Assembly (NCBI GenBank): GCA_910588005.1
Contig: CAJUQM010000001.1
Coordinates: 38,622-102,621 of the forward strand
Direction of reading: 5' to 3'
Origin: an uncultured Oscillibacter sp.
GTDB lineage: Bacteria; Bacillota; Clostridia; Oscillospirales; Oscillospiraceae
Length of the DNA: 64,000 nt
Shown: piece by piece, positions 16,783 to 24,492 of the stretch
How the letters are laid out: each line of letters starts with the position of its first letter
How positions within the stretch are numbered: the first letter of the stretch is position 1
Notes under the pieces: model-generated
Database searches by the model: none
Told to the model about the DNA's origin: nothing
The model's input: the letters and a program-made list of their open reading frames with translations, nothing else
Program-made: the position numbers and the translations under genes

Positions 16783-17783
16783 AAACCGTAGTGTTAGGCA
16801 GCGGCGGCTGGGGAACAGCTCTGGCGTTGGTCCTCTTCGACAACGGACACGACGTAACTCTCTGGTCACACACCCCGGAAAAGGCTATCCAAATGGCGGA
16901 AAGCCGGGAAAATCCCCTGCTGAAAGACGTTCATCTGCCGGAGGGCCTCCACATCACCGGCAGTCTGGACTGCCTCACCGGCGCGGACATGGTGGTCAGC
17001 GCCGCCCCCTCCTTCGCTGTTCGAACCACCGGGGAAAAAATTCTGCCCTATCTACGGACCGATACGGTTTTAGTTACCGTCTCAAAGGGCATTGAGCGGG
17101 AAACCGGACTCCGTATGAGCCAAATTCTTCAAGAGGCCACCGGCAATATCTGTAAAGTTGTGGCCCTTTCCGGTCCTTCCCACGCAGAGGAGGTGGGACG
17201 CAAGCTGCCCACTGGCTGTGTCTCCGCCTGTCCGGACCGGGCTGCCGCCCGTTTCGTTCAGGACGCCTTTATGAACGACTACTTCCGAGTCTACACCAGC
17301 TATGATATCATCGGCGTGGAACTGGCGGCGGCGCTGAAAAACGTCATTGCCCTCTCCTGCGGAATCTGCACGGGCCTGGGACTCCAAGACAACACCAAAG
17401 CGCTTTTGATGACTCGGGCTATGGCGGAAATCACCCGTCTGGGCGAGCAGCTGGGCGGCACCCGGAGAACTTTTGGCGGCCTGGCCGGCATGGGAGATCT
17501 GATTGTCACCTGTACCTCCCTTCACTCCAGAAACTACCGTGCGGGCATCCTCATCGGCCAGGGCAAAACCGTCCGGGAGGCCATGGAGGAGGTCGGCGCC
17601 GTGGTGGAGGGCTACTATGCCGCCGAGAGCGTGTATCAGCTGGCGGAGAAGGAGCAGGTGGAAATGCCCATCTGCCGCTGCGCCTATGAGGTTCTCTACC
17701 ACGGCAAACAGGCCCGGGAGGTAGTAGGCGAGTTGATGGGCAGGGCCAAAAAGGATGAGCTGCTGGAGCGGACTTGGATGTAA
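16779..17783 (+). CDS. gpsA: Glycerol-3-phosphate dehydrogenase (NAD(P)+)
   Basis: Makes sn-glycerol-3-phosphate from dihydroxyacetone phosphate, the substrate of PlsY encoded just upstream. Nucleotide-binding motif VLGSGGWGTALA at residues 5-16; catalytic lysine in AAALKNVIALSCGI; signatures GLAGMGDLIVTCTS and SRNYRAG. 334 aa is standard. It ends the der-plsY-gpsA operon at a strong terminator. Confidence 0.96.
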   Translation: MKTVVLGSGGWGTALALVLFDNGHDVTLWSHTPEKAIQMAESRENPLLKDVHLPEGLHITGSLDCLTGADMVVSAAPSFAVRTTGEKILPYLRTDTVLVTVSKGIERETGLRMSQILQEATGNICKVVALSGPSHAEEVGRKLPTGCVSACPDRAAARFVQDAFMNDYFRVYTSYDIIGVELAAALKNVIALSCGICTGLGLQDNTKALLMTRAMAEITRLGEQLGGTRRTFGGLAGMGDLIVTCTSLHSRNYRAGILIGQGKTVREAMEEVGAVVEGYYAAESVYQLAEKEQVEMPICRCAYEVLYHGKQAREVVGELMGRAKKDELLERTWM

Positions 17784-17791
17784 CTGACAAA

Positions 17792-17825
17792 AGCAGGAGA
17801 GCAGGGACTTCCCTGCTCTCCTGCT
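17792..17825 (+). terminator. Intrinsic terminator after gpsA
   Basis: A 15-bp perfect stem (AGCAGGAGAGCAGGG and complement) with an ACTT loop, 8 bp after the gpsA stop. The T-run is weak. Confidence 0.75.
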
Positions 17826-17835
17826 CTTATAAGAA

Positions 17836-17863
17836 AAAATCCCGGACAGATGTCCGGGATTTT
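17836..17863 (-). terminator. Intrinsic terminator after rpmB
   Basis: A 13-bp stem (AAAATCCCGGACA and complement) with a minimal loop, 12 bp after the rpmB stop; T-rich on the minus strand. Confidence 0.8.
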
Positions 17864-17874
17864 GTTTGTACATG

Positions 17875-18063
17875 TCAAACCGCTCTGGTAACCTTACCGG
17901 AACGCATACACCGGGTACAAACATACACATGGCGGGGCGTACCATTGACGATGGCCTTCACACGCTTCACATTGGGCTTCCAGGGACGATTGGAACGCCG
18001 GTGAGAGTGAGAGACCTGAATGCCGAAAGTCACGCCCTTGTCGCAAAACTCGCACTTTGCCAT
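17875..18063 (-). CDS. rpmB: 50S ribosomal protein L28
   Basis: 62 aa (MAKCEFCDKGVTFGIQVSHS...). This is the zinc-binding form, with cysteine pairs CEFC and CTRC. The ATG at 18063 follows AAGGAGGTGCAAAGG. Monocistronic, with promoter at 18098-18126 and a terminator immediately after. Confidence 0.97.
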   Translation of the reverse strand: MAKCEFCDKGVTFGIQVSHSHRRSNRPWKPNVKRVKAIVNGTPRHVYVCTRCMRSGKVTRAV

Positions 18064-18097
18064 CCTTTGCACCTCCTTGCTATTGCGCACTTTTATT

Positions 18098-18126
18098 ATA
18101 ATAACAGGAATATCTACAAAATGCAA
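18098..18126 (-). promoter_or_regulatory. Sigma-A promoter for rpmB
   Basis: Minus strand: -35 TTGCAT, 17-bp spacer, -10 TATTAT. Confidence 0.7.
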
Positions 18127-18168
18127 GAAAAATTTTCAGCAATTCCCCCTGCATCTCAAATATTGGAA

Positions 18169-18525
18169 TCAGGCAACCGCCTTCTTGGCAATCTCCGTCA
18201 GCTGAGTAAAGGCGGCGGCATCGCTGATGGCGATCTCGGAGAGCATCTTCCGGTTAATCTCAATACCGGCGGCCTTCAAGCCGTGCATAAAAGTGGAGTA
18301 ATTCATTCCGTTGAGCTTGCAGGCGGCAGAGATCCGGGTGATCCACAGGGAGCGGAAATCCCGCTTTTTCAGGCGGCGGCCGGTATAGGCGTAAGTCAGG
18401 GACTTCATAACCGCCTGATTCGCCACCCGGAAATGCTTAGACTTGGAACCCCAGTATCCCTTGGCCATCTTCATGACCTTATTTCTTCTCTTGCGCGTCA
18501 TCATCGCGCCTTTGATTCTAGCCAT
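18169..18525 (-). CDS. rplT: 50S ribosomal protein L20
   Basis: 118 aa, Arg/Lys-rich N-terminus (MARIKGAMMTRKRRNKVMKMAKGYWGSKSK...) and the conserved LWITRISAACKLNGMNYSTFMHGLK. L20 binds 23S rRNA early in assembly and in Firmicutes represses its own infC-rpmI-rplT operon. Third gene of that operon, 27 bp after rpmI. Confidence 0.97.
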   Translation of the reverse strand: MARIKGAMMTRKRRNKVMKMAKGYWGSKSKHFRVANQAVMKSLTYAYTGRRLKKRDFRSLWITRISAACKLNGMNYSTFMHGLKAAGIEINRKMLSEIAISDAAAFTQLTEIAKKAVA

Positions 18526-18552
18526 TGTAAAAAGCCTCCTATTCTATACAGC

Positions 18553-18750
18553 TTACTTGTAGGGGATCATCTTGCGCACGGCGTCCACATTGGTGGCGTC
18601 CGCATAACCGCCGGCCCGCAGACGGCGGGTGCGCTTGGTATCCTTCTTGGTCAGGATATGGCTCTTGAACGCTTTGGCGCGCTTCACCTTGCCGGTTTTG
18701 GTCAGGTTGAATCTCTTTTTAGCGCCGCTATGGGTCTTCAGCTTAGGCAT
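18553..18750 (-). CDS. rpmI: 50S ribosomal protein L35
   Basis: 65 aa (MPKLKTHSGAKKRFNLTKTG...), strongly basic, with the characteristic SHILTKKDTKRTRRLR. Lies 37 bp after infC and 27 bp before rplT. Confidence 0.97.
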   Translation of the reverse strand: MPKLKTHSGAKKRFNLTKTGKVKRAKAFKSHILTKKDTKRTRRLRAGGYADATNVDAVRKMIPYK

Positions 18751-18787
18751 AGTAAATTGCTCCTTCCGTTTGTTTGAAAATCCTTCG

Positions 18788-19306
18788 TTACTTGCCGCCC
18801 TTTGGAGAGAGGAAGATGGACATCATTCTGCCCTCCAGCTTGGGGGCCTTGTCCAGATTGGCTGTCTCGGCACATTGCTCGGCAAATCGCTCCAGCAGGT
18901 CGCGGCCAATACTGGTATGGGCCATCTCCCGGCCGCGGAATCGAACGGAAACTTTCACGCGATTGCCATCGGCGATGAACTTCTGCGCGTTTTTGAGCTT
19001 TGTGTTGAAATCACCAATGTCGATGCCCGGAGACATCCGAATCTCTTTGATCTCAACCACATGCTGGTTCTTTCTGGCCTCTTTCTCCCGCTTGCTCTGT
19101 TCAAACCGGAACTTACCGTAGTTCATCAGCTTGCACACCGGCGGGGTAGCCTGCGGCGAGATCTTAACCAGGTCCAACCCCTGCTCGTCAGCAATCCGCA
19201 ACGCCTCCGTGGAGGGCATAATGCCCAGCTGCTCACCCTGGGAGCCGATCAGGCGGACTTCCCTATCATTGATGGCTTCATTCAGTTCATGCACTTGTTT
19301 ACTAAT
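18788..19306 (-). CDS. infC: Translation initiation factor IF-3 (AUU start)
   Basis: IF-3 N domain (HELNEAINDREVRLIG...) and C domain (GREMAHTSIGRDLLERF; MMSIFLSPKGGK). No ATG gives the correct N-terminus. An in-frame ATT at 19304-19306 gives ISKQVHELNEAIND and lies 8 nt after a strong GGAGGTG. AUU starts are a known hallmark of infC and allow IF-3 to repress its own translation. A GTG at 19294 would omit four residues and has no site. The resulting 172 aa is normal. First gene of infC-rpmI-rplT, behind an attenuator leader. Confidence 0.92.
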   Translation of the reverse strand: MSKQVHELNEAINDREVRLIGSQGEQLGIMPSTEALRIADEQGLDLVKISPQATPPVCKLMNYGKFRFEQSKREKEARKNQHVVEIKEIRMSPGIDIGDFNTKLKNAQKFIADGNRVKVSVRFRGREMAHTSIGRDLLERFAEQCAETANLDKAPKLEGRMMSIFLSPKGGK

Positions 19307-19338
19307 GGCCGAAACACCTCCGTTCCAAAATCACAAAA

Positions 19339-19461
19339 CGCGGATACCAAACCGGCACCCGCGCAACAACAAACTGCCCTGCGGCAGTCTGATTACAACG
19401 TTGTTGACCTCTTTGCCCATTTGGCTGGAGGTGAGGCGGATGCGTCGCCTTCTTTGTTTTG
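19339..19461 (-). promoter_or_regulatory. infC operon leader with attenuator (L20-type autoregulation expected)
   Basis: About 155 nt separate the promoter from the infC AUU. Near the 3' end is an intrinsic terminator at 19339-19363: a 10-bp stem with two G-U pairs and a GGTTT loop, followed on the minus strand by TTTTGTGATTTT. Upstream, nested pairings (CAACAAC with GTTGTTG around ACTGCC/GGGCAGT) could form a binding or antiterminator element. In Bacillus, L20 controls this operon through such a leader. That the same applies here is inference. Confidence 0.65.
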
Positions 19462-19468
19462 CCTAGTT

Positions 19469-19497
19469 AGTATATCAGTGCTTCACCGGTTTGTCAA
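19469..19497 (-). promoter_or_regulatory. Sigma-A promoter for infC-rpmI-rplT
   Basis: Minus strand: -35 TTGACA, 17-bp spacer, -10 TATACT. Confidence 0.85.
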
Positions 19498-19518
19498 TAA
19501 TCTTTTTTACCTAAAGTT

Positions 19519-19547
19519 GAATATTTTTCGGGCTTCTGGCAAAAATA
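19519..19547 (+). promoter_or_regulatory. Candidate forespore-type promoter (sigma F/G-like) for the small Gln/Asn-rich gene
   Basis: GAATA (19519-19523) and GGCAAAAATA (19538-19547) resemble the -35/-10 elements of forespore sigma factors; no good sigma-A promoter is visible between infC and the small gene. Short motifs in an A/T-rich stretch can arise by chance. Confidence 0.3.
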
Positions 19548-19625
19548 ACGCCTGTACGGGTGAAAGCGGCTCTCTCCGCTTTGATCCGCAACCGCATTGC
19601 AAGATCTGAAAGGAGGTGTCCCCTC

Positions 19626-19724
19626 ATGTCTCAGAACAATCAGAATCAGGAACAGAACCGTCAGAACCAGCAGAATCAGCAGAACCAGGAGCAGAAGCGC
19701 AACCAGAAGGAAAACCGGAAGTAA
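19626..19724 (+). CDS. 32-residue Gln/Asn-rich protein of unknown function
   Basis: A tiny open frame starting MSQNNQNQEQNRQ and ending KENRK. 21 of 32 residues are Gln or Asn and the rest are mainly Glu, Arg and Lys, with no hydrophobic residue after Met1. It is supported as a gene by a near-perfect AAGGAGGTG ribosome-binding site 7 nt before the ATG and a strong terminator 16 bp after the stop, and it stands alone. The composition recalls gamma-type small acid-soluble spore proteins, which are also Gln-rich, but it is much shorter. A candidate forespore promoter lies upstream. No family is recognised with certainty. Confidence 0.7.
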   Translation: MSQNNQNQEQNRQNQQNQQNQEQKRNQKENRK

Positions 19725-19739
19725 GTCTTTCTCCTCGAA

Positions 19740-19772
19740 ACGTGCGGCGGGAATTGCCCGCCGCACGTTTTT
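19740..19772 (+). terminator. Intrinsic terminator after the small Gln/Asn-rich gene
   Basis: An 11-bp G/C-rich stem (CGTGCGGCGGG and complement), 5-nt loop, then a T-run on the plus strand. Confidence 0.88.
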
Positions 19773-19956
19773 GATCCCCTCGGAAGGTCCGGCGCTTTTT
19801 AAGGGACGAAACTCTCTGCGTCCGGCCCTCCGGCGCCGTTCATACACGCGTATTCAAACGCTTTATTAAACCAACTGCCAGCAGTTCCGCAATCGCTCTG
19901 CGGCATGGGAAGTCCCTGGCTGCAAAAGCGCAGGCAGTTCCCTGGCAAATACCTGT

Positions 19957-20634
19957 CTATAGCACGCCAAATAAAATCAGTCCGACAGTGTTGATCCCAA
20001 AGTTGGCGAACATATGGACAAACCACGATGGATAAATATTGTCGTTTAACTCGTTCAAATAATTAAAAATACATCCTCCGGCCGTCAGCCCCAACAGCAG
20101 CAAGCACAACGCGCCTATGCTGAACATTCCAACCAACATACCGACGTGATATCCCGCAAATATCAACGAGCTGAATACATAGGCGAATTTTCTGGTTGTA
20201 TACTTTTTTAGAGTAATAAAGCCATAGCCTCTAAAGAAGAATTCCTCTAAAAACGAATTCATCAGTGAAATATACAGCGATACATAGATGAACCTATTGG
20301 CCGTGATTCCCATTCCCTCTGTTAAGTTTGATGTAACATTGGAAAAGTCTATAATTTTTCTCGTCGAAAAATAGCCCAGTATGATCACCGTATATATTGC
20401 AGCTCCAAGGAGCAGAGGCTTCAAAATCCCACTCTTTTTAAATATGAACAGTCTTTTGAAACCGTCGAAATCCTTTTTGTTCGCAGCAAAAAATATCACG
20501 GGAAAAACCAAAAAAAAGAGAATTTTAATCGGTATTTTGACAAAATAGTCCGGATGGACAACAGCGTCGGTCAGGTTGACCAGAAGGGAAAATATTAAAA
20601 TTGATATCACAATATACGTGCTCTGCTTATTCAT
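19957..20634 (-). CDS. CPBP family intramembrane metalloprotease
   Basis: About 225 aa, almost entirely transmembrane. The CPBP (Abi) motifs are present: EEFFFRGYG near residue 131, a histidine in FAGYHVGM, and HMFANFGIN near the C-terminus; these Glu/His residues form the metal site. Family members are CAAX-type or bacteriocin-related proteases, but the substrate cannot be inferred. The ATG at 20634 has GGGAG 11 nt upstream. The gene is strikingly A/T-rich and uses AT-ending codons unlike its neighbours, and it stands alone between other units, suggesting recent acquisition. Confidence 0.88.
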   Translation of the reverse strand: MNKQSTYIVISILIFSLLVNLTDAVVHPDYFVKIPIKILFFLVFPVIFFAANKKDFDGFKRLFIFKKSGILKPLLLGAAIYTVIILGYFSTRKIIDFSNVTSNLTEGMGITANRFIYVSLYISLMNSFLEEFFFRGYGFITLKKYTTRKFAYVFSSLIFAGYHVGMLVGMFSIGALCLLLLGLTAGGCIFNYLNELNDNIYPSWFVHMFANFGINTVGLILFGVL

Positions 20635-20782
20635 AATTTCCATTTCTCCCAACAGACAAGTTGACGTCCAGACCGAAGATTTCTCACCCTGATTCTATCA
20701 TAGAATTTACCCCGGTTCAATCTCTCCTCATGAAATCACCGAATTGTCAGCTGGCAGCGCCGTTTCGATAAAGAGTCCTCTC

Positions 20783-20811
20783 TTGTCTTTCTCCCACCGT
20801 TATGGTATCAT
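20783..20811 (+). promoter_or_regulatory. Probable sigma-A promoter for the EamA transporter
   Basis: -35 TTGTCT, 17-bp spacer, -10 TATCAT; about 35 nt before the ATG. Confidence 0.5.
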
Positions 20812-20850
20812 GGGCACCGTGCCGAATTTCCGTGGAAAGGACGGGCCGCC

Positions 20851-21750
20851 ATGAAAAACCGTGAAAAACTCACCGGCAATCTCTTTGCCATCTTCACCAT
20901 CGCCATATGGGGTTCCACCTTTATCGCCAGCAAAAAGCTGCTGGCTTTCTACACCCCCGCGCAGATTATGCTGACTAGATTTTTACTGGCCTACTGTGCC
21001 CTGTGGATTCTACGGCCGCGAAAGCTCCCTCTCGCAGGCAGGCAGGAGCTTGTCTTTCTGCTGCTGGGCCTGACGGGCTGCTCCATCTACTTCTATACAG
21101 AAAATACCGCCCTGACCTATACTCTGGCCGCCAACGTCAGTATTATTGTCGCCGCTGCGTCGGTCTTTACCGCCGTTATCGCCCACTTTTCCGGAGAGGA
21201 GAGATTCCGCAAAAATACGCTATGGGGATTCCTCATTGCCTTCACCGGCGTGGTGCTGGTGGTCTGCAACGGTACCTTTGTCCTGAAATTAAGTCCCAGG
21301 GGGGACTTGCTGGCCCTGTGCGCCGCCGGCAGCTGGGCGGTATACTCTGTACTGCTGCGCCGGGCCAGCCGGGGCATGGACGCAGTTCTGGCTACCAGAC
21401 GGACTCTGTTTTGGGGCGTTGTCACCTCTCTTCCCCTGGTGCTGCTGGAGGGCGTTCCCTATCCCGCCGCACCTCTGCTGACACCGGCAGGACTGGGAAA
21501 TTTTCTCTTCCTGGGTCTTCTCGGCAGCGGGATCTGCGCCGTACTATGGAACCGTGCCTTTCATCTGCTCGGCGTGGTGTCCACCAATAATTTTATCTAT
21601 CTCACCCCATTTATCACCATTGTAACGGCATGGCTCTTTCTCAAAGAACCCATCTCTCCCCTGGCCCTTCTGGGCGCGGCACTGATCACCGCCGGGGTAA
21701 TCGCCGCACATCGGAAGCCGAAAGCGGAAAAAATGCTATCCCAACAATGA
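20851..21750 (+). CDS. DMT superfamily (EamA) transporter
   Basis: 299 aa with two tandem EamA domains of five transmembrane helices each: repeat 1 at about residues 7-136 (FAIFTIAIWGSTFIASKKLL...), repeat 2 at about 150-288 (DLLALCAAGSWAVYSVLLRR... VSTNNFIYLTPFITIVTAWLFL). Members export metabolites or amino acids; the substrate here is not evident. It stands alone, ending at a terminator shared with the convergent SLH gene. Confidence 0.88.
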   Translation: MKNREKLTGNLFAIFTIAIWGSTFIASKKLLAFYTPAQIMLTRFLLAYCALWILRPRKLPLAGRQELVFLLLGLTGCSIYFYTENTALTYTLAANVSIIVAAASVFTAVIAHFSGEERFRKNTLWGFLIAFTGVVLVVCNGTFVLKLSPRGDLLALCAAGSWAVYSVLLRRASRGMDAVLATRRTLFWGVVTSLPLVLLEGVPYPAAPLLTPAGLGNFLFLGLLGSGICAVLWNRAFHLLGVVSTNNFIYLTPFITIVTAWLFLKEPISPLALLGAALITAGVIAAHRKPKAEKMLSQQ

Positions 21751-21753
21751 GAC

Positions 21754-21781
21754 AGGGCGGCAGGCTGTAGCCTGCCGCCCT
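21754..21781. terminator. Bidirectional terminator-like hairpin between convergent genes
   Basis: A 13-bp perfect stem (AGGGCGGCAGGCT and complement), loop GT, between the EamA stop and the SLH-GH25 stop. Confidence 0.7.
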
Positions 21782-21786
21782 AATCG

Positions 21787-23460
21787 TTACCATGGGATGA
21801 ATTGAAGGTTGGCGTCCACCCGGCCGCCAATACCGGCCACTGAGCAATTGCTGGTATACTGCCAGTAGTCCATCTGATACCGGAAGGTGGGATACAGCTT
21901 TTCCGACGTATCGCTTTTATATTCCGGATACCAGCTCAGATACGGCGCAATCGCACCCTGGTCGTACTTTACATAGCTGACATAGCTCCCTGCATAAATC
22001 ATCGGCGTGTAGCCCGCCTCTTCGATTCGCTTGCAAAAGGCAATAGCGCAGGCCGTAGCCATCTCCGGCGTGGTGCCGTAAACCCGGTATGTGGAGTTAT
22101 GCATCTCCCAGTCATAGGCCACCGGGCCGTTGATCTCATGGTCCCGGAGCAGTTCAATCACGAAGTCCGCCTCCTCGATCGCCTCCTCCACCGTGATCGC
22201 CTGGGCGAAAAAGTACACACCCGTTTCAATGCCCGCCGCCATGGCTCCATCAATATTCTGCGCATAGTAGGCGTCGGCATTGATCCCGCCGGTGGAGTAT
22301 CCCCGCAGGCCGATCCGCACCATGGCGAACTCCACGCCATCGGCGGCCACAGCCTCCCAGTCGATGGTCTCATTTTGACTGGCCCTGTTTTGATAGGCGG
22401 ACACATCGATTCCAAAGCGGGTGCGGAACCGGTTCCCGGTGTAGATCAGGCGGTCGCCGGTGTCGTTCCACATAAAGTCTCCCTCGTAGAGCTGAATGGG
22501 TTCCGCATCGGCATAAACCGGAATCATTCTGCTCCCATAGGCAAACGTCTCTCCCGTAGTGGCGCCGGGAGTATAGACCTCCAGAGGCTGAATGCCGGGA
22601 CCTGAGGGAATCTCCGGCGTCTGAGAATCTCCCGGCTGCCAATCCGGCGGGTCTGTGGGCACCACCTGGAAGATCGTTGGCTCTATGCCGCTGAAATTCC
22701 GTACGGTTCCCAGAACTGTCACGTTATTCAGCGTCACAGGTCCCAAAACGCCGGGAGCCAGAATCAGATCGCCGCTGACCGTCATGTCCGCCAGAGACGC
22801 GCCGCCCTCGGCGTTGATCATCAGTGTTCCGCTGACATCGGAAGAGTAGCTCACCGTGTCCTGCACCAGCACCTGAATCATGTTATTGAGAATGCTGACA
22901 ATCTCCGCCCGGGTAATCGGGTCCAAGGGGCGAAAATATCCATCCTGACTATCGGTAATATATCCCCGAGCCGTCATCTCCGCCACCGGTCCCTGGGCAT
23001 ACTCCGCAAACTGCTCCGCGTCGACATAGGGCAGACTGACCGTAAGCGCATCAATGCCAAACGCCCGGGCAATCATGGTCACCGCCTGCTGGCGGGTAAT
23101 GGTGTCGGAGGCCAGGGCCTTTCCGTTGTTGCCCAGATAGATCCCGGCGGCGTTAAGCTTTAAAATAGCGGCCTCCCAGTAGGTCCCCGCCGTATCGGAG
23201 AAGGTCTCCGCCGGAGACTGAACCTGGAACTTCAAAAAACGGTCCAGAATACCGGCAAAAGCTCCCCGGGTAATAGAGTGGTCCGGGCGGAAGGTGCCGT
23301 CCTCATATCCCTGAATAATATGATACTCCTCGCTCCACTTGGCAATGGCGTCCGCAGCCCAGTGCTCTCCGGTATCAATAAAGGAGGCGGAGGCCGGTGT
23401 TATAGCCAGCGCCCCTGCCAACACCGCGGTCAGGAGGCATTTTGGCAGTCGAATGTACAT
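21787..23460 (-). CDS. SLH-domain cell-surface lysozyme (GH25 family)
   Basis: 557-aa exported wall hydrolase. A signal peptide spans residues 1-25 or so (LLTAVLAGALAITPASA). Three S-layer homology domains follow at about 27-215 (WAADAIAKW... GYEDGTFRPDHSITRGAFA; GYFRPLDPITRAEIVSILNN), then a short beta-rich linker. A GH25 muramidase domain occupies about 355-557 (FGIDVSAYQN, AYDWEMHN with the catalytic Asp/Glu pair, WQYTS). SLH domains attach it to pyruvylated wall polymer. The ATG at 23460 is chosen for the signal peptide and the GAAAGGAACTGCCGCT site. The leader contains an intrinsic terminator. Confidence 0.92.
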   Translation of the reverse strand: MYIRLPKCLLTAVLAGALAITPASASFIDTGEHWAADAIAKWSEEYHIIQGYEDGTFRPDHSITRGAFAGILDRFLKFQVQSPAETFSDTAGTYWEAAILKLNAAGIYLGNNGKALASDTITRQQAVTMIARAFGIDALTVSLPYVDAEQFAEYAQGPVAEMTARGYITDSQDGYFRPLDPITRAEIVSILNNMIQVLVQDTVSYSSDVSGTLMINAEGGASLADMTVSGDLILAPGVLGPVTLNNVTVLGTVRNFSGIEPTIFQVVPTDPPDWQPGDSQTPEIPSGPGIQPLEVYTPGATTGETFAYGSRMIPVYADAEPIQLYEGDFMWNDTGDRLIYTGNRFRTRFGIDVSAYQNRASQNETIDWEAVAADGVEFAMVRIGLRGYSTGGINADAYYAQNIDGAMAAGIETGVYFFAQAITVEEAIEEADFVIELLRDHEINGPVAYDWEMHNSTYRVYGTTPEMATACAIAFCKRIEEAGYTPMIYAGSYVSYVKYDQGAIAPYLSWYPEYKSDTSEKLYPTFRYQMDYWQYTSNCSVAGIGGRVDANLQFIPW

Positions 23461-23500
23461 AGCGGCAGTTCCTTTCTGTCGAAATATGTCGGCACGGGGC

Positions 23501-23534
23501 AAAAAAAGCGCCGCGGCTCCGGAAAGAGCCGCGG
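23501..23534 (-). terminator. Intrinsic terminator inside the SLH-GH25 leader (possible attenuator)
   Basis: Minus strand: a 9-bp G/C stem (CCGCGGCTC and complement, 6-nt loop) followed by CGC and T7. It sits downstream of the only good promoter (23567-23595) and 40 bp upstream of the SLH-GH25 ATG, so it should stop most transcription unless relieved. Confidence 0.7.
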
Positions 23535-23566
23535 TGTGATGCACCTTTAAGCAGCGCCGTTTCTTT

Positions 23567-23595
23567 ATTATACCGGAAAAGTAGAGCGGGGTCAA
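23567..23595 (-). promoter_or_regulatory. Strong sigma-A promoter for the SLH-GH25 gene
   Basis: Minus strand: -35 TTGACC, 17-bp spacer, perfect -10 TATAAT; start near 23560, giving a leader of about 100 nt. Confidence 0.82.
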
Positions 23596-23627
23596 TATCC
23601 CTTTCGGCTTTGTCAAAAGGTGCCAGA

Positions 23628-24395
23628 TCAATAGGTCCCAAACAGAGTATCCAAATAGGCAAAACGCCGGGGACCGTCACTTCCGGTAAAGGGATCATGT
23701 ACCGTATTGTAGGCAATCACCGGCTGGGCATCCTCCAGCAGTGCCTCCGCCCGTTCCAGAAAAGAGGAAATTGCCGCCTCATCCGCGTCTCCCTCCCGCG
23801 CTTCCCCTCCCTCTGCCGGAAAGAAAATGCGCTCCCGGAATCGATCCAAAGCCGTTCCATCCTGCCCCAGTGAAAACAGGGCGATTTGGAAATCGGACCG
23901 GCCCGCTCCGGTATAGGGCGCGTACCACAGCAGATAGTCCAGCCCCTCTTCCTTTTTCAGGTACAGCTCTCCCCACTGGCGGTGTTCCGCGCCGCAGGCA
24001 AACGCATAGATCGGGAAAACCGCTCCTCCCTCCCCCGCCTGCAATACCGTCACACTGGCCCGGGTAAAGTGATCGGCGTCCAGCGTGCCGCCATGGAGGG
24101 AGACCGGCTCCCCAGTCCGGCCGGTCTCCACGGCAAGAACCAACAATTCCTCCAGGCCGTCGTGAGTCAAGTCGGTATAAATGGCAGAACAGCTGGCCTC
24201 GCTGTAATGATCCGAGAAATATGTACGCAAAGTCCGACGGGTATCCCCGGCACTCATGCCCTGTCCCGCCTCGGGCCTTGGCAGGCGGTCCTCCGCCCGG
24301 CCCTGGAGCCAGCCGCCGTCCAGCCGGGCCAGTCCCAAAACCAGCGCCGCGGCCAGAAACAGCCCCACCACGCTCAGCGCGTGCCGTCTGTCCAT
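23628..24395 (-). CDS. Hypothetical exported or membrane-anchored protein
   Basis: 255 aa. An N-terminal hydrophobic segment (residues 8-23, LSVVGLFLAAALVLGL) is an uncleaved anchor or signal peptide; the remainder is extracytoplasmic and acidic. IYTDLTHDGLEELLVLAVE resembles a single FG-GAP/EF-hand-like loop (DxTxDGxxEL), common in surface proteins that compute or sense but have no known activity. The ATG follows AGAGGATGATAGA. I do not recognise the family. It lies about 100 bp downstream of the SEDS-like gene and may be co-transcribed with it and padR. Confidence 0.65.
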   Translation of the reverse strand: MDRRHALSVVGLFLAAALVLGLARLDGGWLQGRAEDRLPRPEAGQGMSAGDTRRTLRTYFSDHYSEASCSAIYTDLTHDGLEELLVLAVETGRTGEPVSLHGGTLDADHFTRASVTVLQAGEGGAVFPIYAFACGAEHRQWGELYLKKEEGLDYLLWYAPYTGAGRSDFQIALFSLGQDGTALDRFRERIFFPAEGGEAREGDADEAAISSFLERAEALLEDAQPVIAYNTVHDPFTGSDGPRRFAYLDTLFGTY

Positions 24396-24492
24396 TCTAT
24401 CATCCTCTGCTGATTATCTCTTTACCTATAAGACGCGCAGGAAGGGCCTTTTGTTTCATCCACCTTCCAACTTTGGAAAATCCTACAAATAT

